Shown here piece after piece: positions 20,221-27,142 of a stretch of DNA of 27,142 bases. The first letter of the stretch is position 1. Each line of letters starts with the position of its first letter. This stretch comes from a virus: positions 1-27,142 of the IMG/VR virus record IMGVR_UViG_3300038714_000385, one strand, 5' to 3'. The translations under genes were made by a program, and so were the position numbers. A model generated the notes under the pieces. The model was not told the DNA's origin, made no database searches, and saw only the letters and a program-made list of their open reading frames with translations.

Positions 20221-20677
20221 TAATTATAATAACACAAAATATTGGACTTCATCAGATTATATTGATGAACCATATACTTTAGCCGCACATATAAAAAAAT
20301 CTACTACGAGAAATAATACTAAAAAGTTAGAATATATTTGGGAAATCAATAAACTAGACTGCAATCAACCATTAAACTATTTCTTTGCTATTGAAAACAA
20401 AATTTTAAAATTTGGACAAAGTAATAGAGACGCTATTGGTAGATTAAATAGATATAAACATCAGCACCCTGATGAGTATATGACTTTAATATTTGATGAG
20501 TTATATAAAGGTAAAAATCCAAGATTATATATTAGATTAGCTGAAGGTAAAATGGTTGATTTTTCAACTGGTAAAGAAATGTGTTATCAAAATACTGCTG
20601 ATTTAGAAGCAAGGCATATTATTAGATATGAAGAAGCTATTGGAATAAAACCTATGGCAAATAGTAAAATAGGATAA
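20213..20677 (+). CDS. Possible GIY-YIG/T5orf172-type nuclease-like protein
   Basis: 154 residues. LNYFFAIENKILKFGQSNRDAIGRLNRYK (54-82) has the shape of the short GIY-YIG variants: a hydrophobic strand, then 'lKfGqS' in place of YIG, then an Arg (Arg77). LEARHIIRYEEAIGIKPMANSKIG near the end supplies a Glu (Glu132) and the closing 'P..N'. The first tyrosine motif is degraded (YFF), so the call is tentative. It overlaps the previous gene by eight bases and ends just before gene 59. If it is a nuclease, it might be a stray homing-type or a host-DNA nuclease. Confidence 0.4.
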   Translation: MTDNYNNTKYWTSSDYIDEPYTLAAHIKKSTTRNNTKKLEYIWEINKLDCNQPLNYFFAIENKILKFGQSNRDAIGRLNRYKHQHPDEYMTLIFDELYKGKNPRLYIRLAEGKMVDFSTGKEMCYQNTADLEARHIIRYEEAIGIKPMANSKIG

Positions 20678-20680
20678 AAA

Positions 20681-21298
20681 ATGACGGGATTTGAAGCATA
20701 TAGAATATATAATGCAATAAGATTACATTTTAATACAGATTATAATGCAATCAAATATCATTTTAAGACTAATGTTAGTCCAAGCTCTTTTGAGATAAAG
20801 AAAGAGAGATACTTTTTCGAAAAGTTGGCTCGAACATATCCCAATCTTAACGACTTAATTGGATTCTATACTTCTAACTTTTTGAAAGAAAACACCTGGC
20901 CAACAGAAATGAAAGTCAACGTATATAATGATTGGAAAGGTCGCTTTGAGTCGATGAGTTACTTATTATCAGAAGATTGTAAGACCATCGCAGAGCAGGC
21001 TGAAGACAAGACTTGGGGTTTTACGGATTTATTTAAAGCAAGAAATACTTTTTTATATGACTTATATCATTCTGATATAATTGAAATAGAGACTTTATGT
21101 TTATTTGAGATGATGTTGAAAAAGCGATGGCTTAATCTACATTCTTCTCAAGACCCACTCGGATTGTATGAAACATTATCAGCTCGAGTGTATAAATATA
21201 GAATGCTACTGGAGTTCCTCGGTATACAACCGACAACAAAGATGGCAGAAAATGCAATAAAAGTATTGACACCAATACTAAATTGTGATAATATATAA
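20681..21298 (+). CDS. 59: gp59-like helicase loader
   Basis: 205 residues, close to T4 gp59 (217). GFEAYRIYNAIRLHFNTDYNAIKYHFKTNVSPSSFEIKKERYFFEKLARTYP aligns well with T4's 'yklYl.ikqHmngkYdvikYnw...vs..ay.krrdkyFF.Kls.kY'. IGFYTSNFLKEN continues the match, and the second all-helical domain follows. gp59 loads the gp41 replicative helicase onto gp32-coated single strands at forks and recombination structures. It is directly upstream of gene 32, as partners in T4 are. The match is from recall of the T4 sequence, not an alignment run here. Confidence 0.8.
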   Translation: MTGFEAYRIYNAIRLHFNTDYNAIKYHFKTNVSPSSFEIKKERYFFEKLARTYPNLNDLIGFYTSNFLKENTWPTEMKVNVYNDWKGRFESMSYLLSEDCKTIAEQAEDKTWGFTDLFKARNTFLYDLYHSDIIEIETLCLFEMMLKKRWLNLHSSQDPLGLYETLSARVYKYRMLLEFLGIQPTTKMAENAIKVLTPILNCDNI

Positions 21299-21349
21299 CA
21301 TATACAAAATAAACAATAACATACACTGCAATATAGGAGAAAAATAAAT
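21299..21349 (+). promoter_or_regulatory. Unstructured A-rich leader of gene 32
   Basis: Fifty-one bases of almost pure A/T/C with no stem, ending in TAGGAG and a few A/T before the ATG. In T4, gp32 represses its own translation by coating an unstructured A-rich leader; the composition here would suit the same control. No strong promoter is seen. Confidence 0.35.
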
Positions 21350-22258
21350 ATGTCATTCGCGGCACTAAAGGCATCTAGAGAAGATGCAATGAATAAACTA
21401 ATCAGCGCTGCTGATTCAACAAAAGACAAGTCTTATGGCAACGATGGTGAATGGAAGCCAACCGTTGATAAGGCTGGAAATGGATACGCTGTTATTCGTT
21501 TCTTACCAGCGCCACAAGGTGAAGATTTACCTTGGGCAAAGTACTGGGACCACGGGTTCAAAGGCCCAACAGGTCGTTGGTATATCGAAAACTCATTAAC
21601 ATCGATTGGTCAGAAAGACCCGGTTAGTGATATGAACTCTTATCTTTGGAACACAGGACGTGATGAAGATAAGGACATAGCTCGTCAACGTAAGCGTCGT
21701 TTGCATTACGTATCTAACATTATGGTGATTACTGACCAAGGTAATCCTGCTAATGAAGGTAAGGTATTCTTATACAAGTTTGGTAAGAAAATCTTTGATA
21801 AGGTTATGGATGTAATGCAACCACAGTTTGCTGATGAAACTCCAGTCAATCCATTTGACTTTTGGGGTGGAGCAGACTTTAAGTTGAAGATTCGTCAAGT
21901 AGAAGGCTATCGTAATTATGATAAGTCTGAGTTTGATAATCCTACTCCTCTACTTGGTGGAGATGATACCAAGCTTGAAGAAGTCTATGACCAACTAAAA
22001 TCTTTAACAGATTTTGTTGACCCGGCTAATTTCAAGAGTTATGCGGAACTTCAGCGCAAGCTCTATGAGGTTCTTGGTGAAGATGGAGTCCCCGGTGTAT
22101 CTACTGAAGTGGCTACGGAATTGAATGAAACTTCCGAGCCGGTAGTTGATGCTCCTGCACCAGTAGAACCAACTCCAGTTGCACAGCCCGCGCAAACTGG
22201 TGATACGGAAGATGATGATGCATTGAGTTATTTTGCTAAACTTGCTCAGCAAGATTAA
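21350..22258 (+). CDS. 32: Single-stranded DNA binding protein gp32
   Basis: 302 residues (T4: 301). GEWKPTVDKAGNGYAVIRFLPAPQGEDLPWAKYWDHGFK..GRWYIEN aligns along T4's '[44 protein letters not shown]'. NEGKVFLYKFGKKIFDKV, FDFWGGADFKLKIRQVEGYRNYDKSEFD and the C-terminal acidic tail (TGDTEDDDALSYFAKLAQQD) complete it. His68 is kept, but the three zinc cysteines of T4 (77, 87, 90) are replaced here by Ser82, Asp90 and Ser93, so the zinc site is lost. A strong SD (AGGAG) precedes the start and a terminator follows. Confidence 0.92.
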   Translation: MSFAALKASREDAMNKLISAADSTKDKSYGNDGEWKPTVDKAGNGYAVIRFLPAPQGEDLPWAKYWDHGFKGPTGRWYIENSLTSIGQKDPVSDMNSYLWNTGRDEDKDIARQRKRRLHYVSNIMVITDQGNPANEGKVFLYKFGKKIFDKVMDVMQPQFADETPVNPFDFWGGADFKLKIRQVEGYRNYDKSEFDNPTPLLGGDDTKLEEVYDQLKSLTDFVDPANFKSYAELQRKLYEVLGEDGVPGVSTEVATELNETSEPVVDAPAPVEPTPVAQPAQTGDTEDDDALSYFAKLAQQD

Positions 22259-22280
22259 TTTAACTCATTTGAATAGGGTA

Positions 22281-22315
22281 GGGAGTGGTCGTTCATTGGC
22301 CACTCCCTTTTTTTA
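22281..22315 (+). terminator. Rho-independent terminator after gene 32
   Basis: GGGAGTGG (22281-22288) pairs perfectly with CCACTCCC (22300-22307), followed by eight T. It closes the early/middle block and overlaps the stop codon of the converging minus-strand gene at 22313. Confidence 0.92.
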
Positions 22316-24235
22316 TATAAGTTGTCTTGGTCCCATGCCATACATTGCCATGGTTAAGTCCCTATCAGGCGTGATAGTATTTTGAATTTGAGTAACTGCC
22401 ATAGATTGATTCCCTTGGCCACCACCTACATTTTCAACTATCACGGGTTGTGATGCATTGTTTGCTTGTTGATTTAAATTGTCTTCTTGCATGGCTGCTA
22501 TTCGAGCGCCTTGCCTTGTGTTCATGTTTTGGATATTGACTCGGCCGGTTCTTCCACCAAAGGACATTGAAAAACCTTCTGGTACTAATGATATTGCATC
22601 AACAAATTGCTCTAAATTTTTTATTCGACCTTTATTATCTAGGTCTGCTAACATTTCAAGGAATCGTTTAATACCTTCTTTTGATTCCTTACTCCCCATT
22701 GTTTTTGTAGCATTGGCGAATCTCTCAAGGCCGGCTCCAGCGTCTTCTAATGCGGGTTTAATTGCTTTAATACCATCTACATTATCGGCCAATCTAAGTA
22801 TCTTATCCATTGGAGCTTCACCACCAAAGAGTTTTCCAACACCTTCAATAAATGACCCAATCCCTTGACCTGCACCAAATGCAGCAAGTCCTGCGCCGAT
22901 TCCTGTCATAGCCAATAAGAATGTGGCAGAATCACCAATAAATTCTGTAGCACCACCTAATTTATCACTTATTGATAATAATGTCATTACATTATCAACA
23001 ATTGTTTGCGCAAATCCACCTGTTGAGAAATCAGAAATAGCGGTTCCTAGACCAGCAATGCCGGCTCCAAGACCAAAGACTGCGAGACCAAGACCTATAC
23101 CCGACATTGCAAGATAAAATGTACCAGCCTTTCCAATTAAATTAGCAGCACCACCTAGCTCATCAGATATAGATAATAAAGTTATTACACTATCTTTAAT
23201 GGATTGAGCAAACCCACCTGTAGTAAAGTCTGCTAAAGCCGATGTTAATCCAGCAACACCTGAACCGATTCCAAATACGGCTAAACCCAATCCGATACCA
23301 GTCATTGCTAAAAGAAAAGCAGCACTTCCACCAATAAATGAGGCTGCACCTCCAAGCTCATCAGATATAGACATCAAAGTTACTACTTGAGATTTTATAT
23401 TCTCAGCAAAATTTCCAGTTCCTGTAAAAGTTTTAAGACCATCAGACACTCCAGCAATTGCAGAACCCGCTCCAAAGATTGCTAATCCTAATCCAATCCC
23501 TAGCATTGCAAGATAAAATGCTCCACCATCTGCTAGCATTGCGACATTACCACCCAGTTCATCTTTAATAGATAAGAGTTCAACCACCTGTTCTTTGATA
23601 GTTGTAGCAAAGTTACTTCCGTCAGTAAACATTGCCACTCCGGCTGAAGCTCCACTACCAATGGCAAATGCAGCTAATCCAATTCCTAATCCAGTTAAAG
23701 CAAGAGTGAGAGCACCGCCATCTTTTAACATCTCAAGACCACCACCAACAGATTCAGGTATGGACATAATCTCGACAATGTTGTCTTTGATTTTCTTACC
23801 ATCAAGGTTAGCAATCTTTTCAGCAAATGTGGCTGCTCCTAATAAAGCAACCCCAATACCAGCTCCGGCAGCCCCGATTCCTAATCCGACTGCGCTAAGA
23901 GTACCACCGAGAGCCTTTCCAGCTCCGGCCATCTGTGCACCAAATAATTTACCAGCAACTCCAGCACCCTTTGATGCAGATTTACCATTTTTTTCAATTT
24001 GTTCAAGAATTTTTGTTTGTTTAGATTCAGCATCGATATTAGCTTTAGTGGCTGCCTTATCTTCTTGCTGAGATTCTTCTGAGCTACCAATCTCATCGGC
24101 TGCATTAGCAGCCGCTTCTTGACGAGCAAACTCGGCATCTTCGGCAGATTCATCTATAGCAGACTTTAACTCACCTAACTTTTCGTTAGTTAGCTTAGTC
24201 TCCTCTAAATTCTTCTTTTCGTTATCCTCTGCCAT
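22313..24235 (-). CDS. Glycine-rich hydrophobic five-repeat protein, candidate tail tape measure or hub protein
   Basis: 640 residues. The N-terminal 90 are acidic and helical (coiled-coil type). Residues about 91-136 are a Gly/Ala hydrophobic stretch. Residues 137-472 consist of five tandem units of 65-72 residues, each with 'FA..I...V..LLSI.DELGG', 'lLAMTGIGLGLAvFG.GsgiaGl' and a Ser/Thr/Gly linker. The C-terminal part (473-640) is helical, then Gln/Asn-rich, ending in GPRQLI. It follows gp26 and a gp51-like gene, in the tail/baseplate operon, where T4 has the tape measure gp29 among the hub genes. Repeated hydrophobic helices are common in tape measures, but no sequence match to gp29 is seen. 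Confidence 0.65.
   Translation of the reverse strand: MAEDNEKKNLEETKLTNEKLGELKSAIDESAEDAEFARQEAAANAADEIGSSEESQQEDKAATKANIDAESKQTKILEQIEKNGKSASKGAGVAGKLFGAQMAGAGKALGGTLSAVGLGIGAAGAGIGVALLGAATFAEKIANLDGKKIKDNIVEIMSIPESVGGGLEMLKDGGALTLALTGLGIGLAAFAIGSGASAGVAMFTDGSNFATTIKEQVVELLSIKDELGGNVAMLADGGAFYLAMLGIGLGLAIFGAGSAIAGVSDGLKTFTGTGNFAENIKSQVVTLMSISDELGGAASFIGGSAAFLLAMTGIGLGLAVFGIGSGVAGLTSALADFTTGGFAQSIKDSVITLLSISDELGGAANLIGKAGTFYLAMSGIGLGLAVFGLGAGIAGLGTAISDFSTGGFAQTIVDNVMTLLSISDKLGGATEFIGDSATFLLAMTGIGAGLAAFGAGQGIGSFIEGVGKLFGGEAPMDKILRLADNVDGIKAIKPALEDAGAGLERFANATKTMGSKESKEGIKRFLEMLADLDNKGRIKNLEQFVDAISLVPEGFSMSFGGRTGRVNIQNMNTRQGARIAAMQEDNLNQQANNASQPVIVENVGGGQGNQSMAVTQIQNTITPDRDLTMAMYGMGPRQLI
22820..23827 (-). 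repeat. Five tandem 65-72-residue repeats inside the 640-residue protein
   Basis: Units start at residues 137, 209, 276, 342 and 408. Units 3 and 4 are exactly 66 residues, unit 2 is 67, and units 1 and 5 diverge most. The core words LLSISDELGG and GIGLGLAVFG recur, while the linkers vary. The DNA has diverged more than the protein, which points to an old duplication under selection. Confidence 0.85.
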
Positions 24236-24359
24236 TTTGCTTTCTTATTCTTTCGTTTTCTTTTTCAACGTGTTCCTGTAGTAGTGCTATATAAATTTGC
24301 CTTTCCCACGGTAACATTTCATCTAGTTCGCTCAAACTATATTTATGATGTTGCATCAT
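24222..24359 (-). CDS. 45-residue gp51-like baseplate hub assembly protein
   Basis: A small gene in the gap after gp26. It starts at tandem ATG codons and reads MMQHHKYSLSELDEMLPWER, then a helix through IYIALLQEHVEKENERIRKQ. It overlaps the start of the 640-residue gene by 14 bases. Small proteins with 'hH.YsL.eld.M.P.Er..Y..lL' are, as I recall, annotated as the gp51 hub-assembly catalyst next to gp26 in marine T4-like phages. The frame stays open upstream of the ATGs but offers no better start. The gene is likely; the function is tentative. Confidence 0.55.
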   Translation of the reverse strand: MMQHHKYSLSELDEMLPWERQIYIALLQEHVEKENERIRKQNGRG

Positions 24360-24406
24360 GTTAAAGTTTGATTGATAATGATTCTCTAAACTATCATGCG
24401 AAAGGC

Positions 24407-25102
24407 TTATGCGAAAAAATCTTGAAATCCCGTTATTGTTTGTTTATTTTTATAACCAGTTGGCCCCGTAAATTCTACGTCTAATGCTAACTTTGGTTGA
24501 CCAAGTAAATATTCATTTACTTCCTGTAATATCTTATGAGGTAAAGACTCGATAAACTCATCTAATTCCACATCAGTTGAATCTTCTACTGGGTAGACAT
24601 TATCAGCATCATAGATATTTTTAATCAATGACTTGATAGTAGTAGTTAAGTCCGTTGAGTTATCAATTTTATTAAGTTGATTGACTTTAATTGGTTGTAG
24701 AGTCATACCAACATCTTTAGTTATCTTGATAACCTTTTCACTCTCGAAGTCATCCGCCTTTTTGATGTAAACATCATCAAGATTGATCGTTACTGGAACT
24801 TTCTTTCCACTTTCTTCGCAAGTAATCTGTATGTCGGCTGTCTCACCGACTGCCTTTGACCTAATTTTAATAAAAGCATATTCCATATCATAAGTAGCGA
24901 CTTTATCTACGTCTAACTTATCAAATGTACATGCCTTGACAATATCTTTGAGAGCATTAAAGACAGTATTACCTTCTCCAGTTTCCTGAGCAATCATAAG
25001 ATTTTTTTCCTCTTTTACAAGGAATGGACGATACTCTATCACTTCACCTGAAGATGGTAACGTCATTGTGTACTTTGGTACTTCTAATTTTGGTAGTGCC
25101 AT
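24407..25102 (-). CDS. 26: Baseplate hub subunit gp26-like
   Basis: 231 residues (T4 gp26: 208). The opening MALPKLEVPKYTMTLPSSGE and the section RPFLVKEEKNLMIAQETGE are the hallmark of the T4 gp26 baseplate family in marine phages. DVEFTGPTGYKNKQTITGFQDFFA closes it. The middle contains DIQITCEESGKKVPVTINLDDV, a beta-rich unit with a single Cys. gp26 belongs to the central baseplate hub. The gene comes 13 bases after the tail-tube-like gene and is followed by the small gp51-like gene. Confidence 0.8.
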   Translation of the reverse strand: MALPKLEVPKYTMTLPSSGEVIEYRPFLVKEEKNLMIAQETGEGNTVFNALKDIVKACTFDKLDVDKVATYDMEYAFIKIRSKAVGETADIQITCEESGKKVPVTINLDDVYIKKADDFESEKVIKITKDVGMTLQPIKVNQLNKIDNSTDLTTTIKSLIKNIYDADNVYPVEDSTDVELDEFIESLPHKILQEVNEYLLGQPKLALDVEFTGPTGYKNKQTITGFQDFFA

Positions 25103-25115
25103 AATCTATTGCATC

Positions 25116-25799
25116 CTATATTATTCTTGTAAAGCCTCCGATTGTTGTTCCAATACCTGAGACGACAGAGGCTATCGCGCCTTCAGGTACCATATTTTCA
25201 AAAGTAAATGTTACAGTCATTTTCTGTAAAGTATCAGCTGATGTTTGATTCAAATCAATCGAGCTCTGTGAAATTGGAAACGCATTTTGTAATCTCATAC
25301 CATAAATAGGAACATTCTGTTCATTCAATTGTTGAATCACAACATCTGTTGCATATTCTTCACGATATGATAAGAGATAGTTTTCTCTTGGCATAATAAG
25401 ATTTAACCAATTATCAAACATCTTTCTTACATACATATCATTGGTTAAAAGAAAACTAAATTCTACATCTGGCGCATTATAACCATTAGGTAGTTTGATT
25501 GGAAACGAAATGGTTTGATAATCCAGAGTTGTAAGTTCAAGACCTGGCAGAGAGCAACTTTCACAGAGTAACGCCATATCTCTTGGGTCATTCAATAATG
25601 AAGCAGGATTGAATCCGCCACTTAATGCAGAGGAAAGGGCTCCTTGTAAATCTAAATTGATAAGAGATTGTTGTGGTGGAGTCATAAAGATAGCAAATCT
25701 ATTTGCTCTGGCCACACCACCACGTTTACTGAAGACTCCTTTAATAGAATCAACTCCGGTCGGGGTTATTGCATTTAATGCTTTATTAATTATACTCAT
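25116..25799 (-). CDS. Tail tube-like protein (gp54/gp19 fold)
   Basis: 227 residues. RANRFAIFMTPPQQSL, ALLCESCSLPGLELTTLDYQTISFPIKLPNGYNAPDVEFSFLLTNDMYVRKMFDNWLNLI and the closing QKMTVTFTFENMVP follow the order of strands in phage tail tube and tube-initiator proteins ('s..lPg......~~y.g..~~~p......v..tf~~d~~~~~r~~fd~W'). In T4 this fold includes gp19, gp54 and gp48. Its position directly upstream of gp26 fits the baseplate tube initiator gp54, but gp19 cannot be excluded. Two cysteines sit in CESC. It overlaps the upstream gene by four bases. Confidence 0.7.
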   Translation of the reverse strand: MSIINKALNAITPTGVDSIKGVFSKRGGVARANRFAIFMTPPQQSLINLDLQGALSSALSGGFNPASLLNDPRDMALLCESCSLPGLELTTLDYQTISFPIKLPNGYNAPDVEFSFLLTNDMYVRKMFDNWLNLIMPRENYLLSYREEYATDVVIQQLNEQNVPIYGMRLQNAFPISQSSIDLNQTSADTLQKMTVTFTFENMVPEGAIASVVSGIGTTIGGFTRII

Positions 25800-26383
25800 A
25801 TCATTTTCCTTGAGTCAGACCAGACTTTAGATACTCCAGCTTTCTTAAATTGTTCAGATGGTAAGAATAAAGTAAAGTCCCAATCAGATGAAGGTACCTG
25901 AACAATTCTTGATGCCACATGACCATTCAAATATTGTTTATAGCAGGGTTTATAAAATCTTAATTTACTTGCGCCTTTTAACCGACCAAGAGTAACACGT
26001 ATCTTTGTAGCAAAATCAGAGTCACCAGTCTTATAATCTAATAAGCCATCCATTAATCGAGCTCTAAGCATTGGTGGCAAATAATGCATATTTAATCCGA
26101 AGAAACCACCAGGAGCAGGTTTGACCGCAATTATAAGAGGAAATCTATCGTAATAAGGCAAAGTCTTTTTGTGTTTAGGGTCATAGAAATACATATACAT
26201 ACGACCAGGCAAGATTCGACGAGCCAATTCAACGTCAGGGTCTTTTAACATACCAGACCGATTGACCCTTTTCATTCCACGTAGTTGTTTACGGAACCAA
26301 TCTAAAGAATCTTTTGTGTTTAATTGAACACCTGCTCTAAAGGCCTGAGCTTGAACCTTATCTTTATATGTCACTTTCGCCAT
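25796..26383 (-). CDS. Possible gp2-like DNA end protector, or other head/tail completion protein
   Basis: 195 residues, strongly basic. ILPGRMYMYFYDPKHKKTLPYYDRFPLIIAVKPAPGGFFGLNMHYLPPMLRARLMDGL (residues about 54-110) is a highly distinctive segment. LRFYKPCYKQYLNGHVASRIVQV and DWDFTLFLPSEQFKKAGVSKVWSDSRKMI follow. I recall this wording from marine T4-like genomes under the label 'DNA end protector gp2'; in T4, gp2 plugs the DNA end in the filled head and protects it from RecBCD. The memory is not checked here. A late promoter is placed just before its ATG. Confidence 0.5.
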   Translation of the reverse strand: MAKVTYKDKVQAQAFRAGVQLNTKDSLDWFRKQLRGMKRVNRSGMLKDPDVELARRILPGRMYMYFYDPKHKKTLPYYDRFPLIIAVKPAPGGFFGLNMHYLPPMLRARLMDGLLDYKTGDSDFATKIRVTLGRLKGASKLRFYKPCYKQYLNGHVASRIVQVPSSDWDFTLFLPSEQFKKAGVSKVWSDSRKMI

Positions 26384-26388
26384 ATCTC

Positions 26389-26396
26389 TATTTATA
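26389..26396 (-). promoter_or_regulatory. T4-type late promoter TATAAATA
   Basis: Exact match on the minus strand, followed by G, six bases upstream of the ATG at 26383 and just after the stop of the preceding gene. It would serve the gp2-like/tube/gp26 operon with a very short leader. Confidence 0.6.
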
Positions 26397-26400
26397 AGGT

Positions 26401-27142
26401 TTAGCTAACCTTTATAAAGATAGAACTTATCTCAGTTGAGGACGATGCATATCCTAAAATAGCTGCAATACAATCATCACGAACAGACTTTTTCATTCGT
26501 TGAAATGAATGAATTACTTCATTGGCATGCCATTTAGATATGACATATGTTTCGCTATTACCTTTTTCTTCGATTGCTTTAGCATATTGGTCTTCGGTTA
26601 TATCAGCTGCTTCAGTTGGAGCGAGCTTTTGCATATCCTTGTATAAATGACTCACTACAAATTCAGGCTTGGTCTCATACATTTTCATTATATCTTTCCA
26701 TGCAGGAACCGAAAACTTTTTATCAAACTCTCGCATAATTCTGAATAATGGACCACCACCAACTTTACCACCAGCAGCATGTTTGCCATTTATCTCACCA
26801 ATTACATCAGCTGGCTTACCAAACAATCGAAAGGTTATCTTACCTCCAGTAAAGAATATTTCATTGCCCATTGCTTTAACATAAGATGCACCGGTTTTAA
26901 AGCTCTCATACTTGAACTCCTGTTTGATTCCGTCATTGAATATCTTAACAGACGCCTTCTTTTTAGTGGCTTTGAGGGATACTCCAACTATATCTTTTGA
27001 CTTATAGGATTCGTAGATAAACTCATTGAGGTCAATGATTGATGTATATTGTTTAAAGTCGTGATTTAGAAATGATTTCTTAACCAACCAGATGTCAGCA
27101 GGATTCCACTTATCGATACCCATATTTTTACCAGACTCACGG
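26401..27142 (-). CDS. Large unknown protein, C-terminal part (5' truncated by window edge)
   Basis: The frame is open through the window edge; an internal Met (27123) is not preceded by a ribosome site, so the true start is probably outside. Visible C-terminal part about 246 residues. MGIDKWNPADIWLVKKSF is a striking 'KW.P.DIW' word found, in my memory, in large nuclease-like proteins and some phage genes. VGVSLKATKKKASVKIFNDG and VHL/VSHLYKDMQKLAP follow. The Lys-rich 'vgvSLK' strand after an acidic pair could be part of a PD-(D/E)xK-type core, but the evidence is slim. No product is assigned. Confidence 0.55.
   Translation of the reverse strand, partial: RESGKNMGIDKWNPADIWLVKKSFLNHDFKQYTSIIDLNEFIYESYKSKDIVGVSLKATKKKASVKIFNDGIKQEFKYESFKTGASYVKAMGNEIFFTGGKITFRLFGKPADVIGEINGKHAAGGKVGGGPLFRIMREFDKKFSVPAWKDIMKMYETKPEFVVSHLYKDMQKLAPTEAADITEDQYAKAIEEKGNSETYVISKWHANEVIHSFQRMKKSVRDDCIAAILGYASSSTEISSIFIKVS

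Noticed and set aside
22479-24071. Several plus-strand open frames opposite the 640-residue gene
   Set aside because: They are Pro/Ala/Ser-rich mirror frames of the Gly/Ala-rich repeat gene, lack start signals and break with the repeat phase.
1-27142. CRISPR arrays, tRNA genes, insertion sequences or attachment sites
   Set aside because: No spaced direct repeats, cloverleaf-type sequence, transposase frames or integrase gene were seen by eye; a short tRNA cannot be fully excluded without a dedicated scan.

Overview
This AT-rich window reads as part of the genome of a tailed phage of the T4-like (contractile-tail) group, most like the marine relatives of T4. Support comes from several T4 core genes: the gp33 late-transcription coactivator, gp59 helicase loader and gp32 single-strand DNA binding protein in the order 33-59-32; a gp26-type baseplate hub protein; a PAAR spike tip; and repeated copies of the T4-type late promoter TATAAATA. 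The host cannot be read from the sequence. No photosynthesis gene, tRNA or CRISPR array was seen.

There are four transcription blocks. (1) 1-6321, plus strand: a surface-glycan island of five glycosyltransferase-like genes, one sugar-nucleotide epimerase and an FkbM-type methyltransferase. Small membrane proteins follow, then a signal-peptide-bearing protein that looks like an outer-membrane beta-barrel, then a strong terminator. (2) 13416-6379, minus strand: three paralogous tail-fibre/collar proteins, further virion proteins, the PAAR spike tip, a 3-TM holin-like protein, an unrecognised virion-like protein, a group I intron, two paralogous TM-plus-coiled-coil proteins and a short YRG-repeat protein. 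(3) 13657-22258, plus strand: an early/middle region behind two near-consensus sigma70-like promoters. It holds many small unknown genes, a SleB-type cell wall hydrolase, a cytidylyltransferase-like enzyme, another glycosyltransferase and the 33-59-32 cluster, and ends in a terminator. (4) 27142-22313, minus strand: tail/baseplate genes, including a tail-tube-like protein, gp26, a tiny gp51-like gene and a 640-residue glycine-rich hydrophobic protein with five tandem repeats.

The most striking item is a compact group I intron on the minus strand at about 7254-7499. P3 to P9 can be drawn in full, and a consistent P1/P10 model joins the end of the upstream virion gene to a 23-base 3' exon that stops right before the next start codon. 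A 14-bp direct repeat with a 22-bp offset places a stop codon just upstream of the 5' splice site, so the host gene appears shifted by one base.

Functionally, blocks 2 and 4 supply tail, fibre and lysis parts under late promoters, block 3 supplies replication and the late-transcription switch (gp33), and block 1 probably remodels glycans on the host or virion surface. Intron splice sites, early-promoter activity and most small-gene functions are inference.
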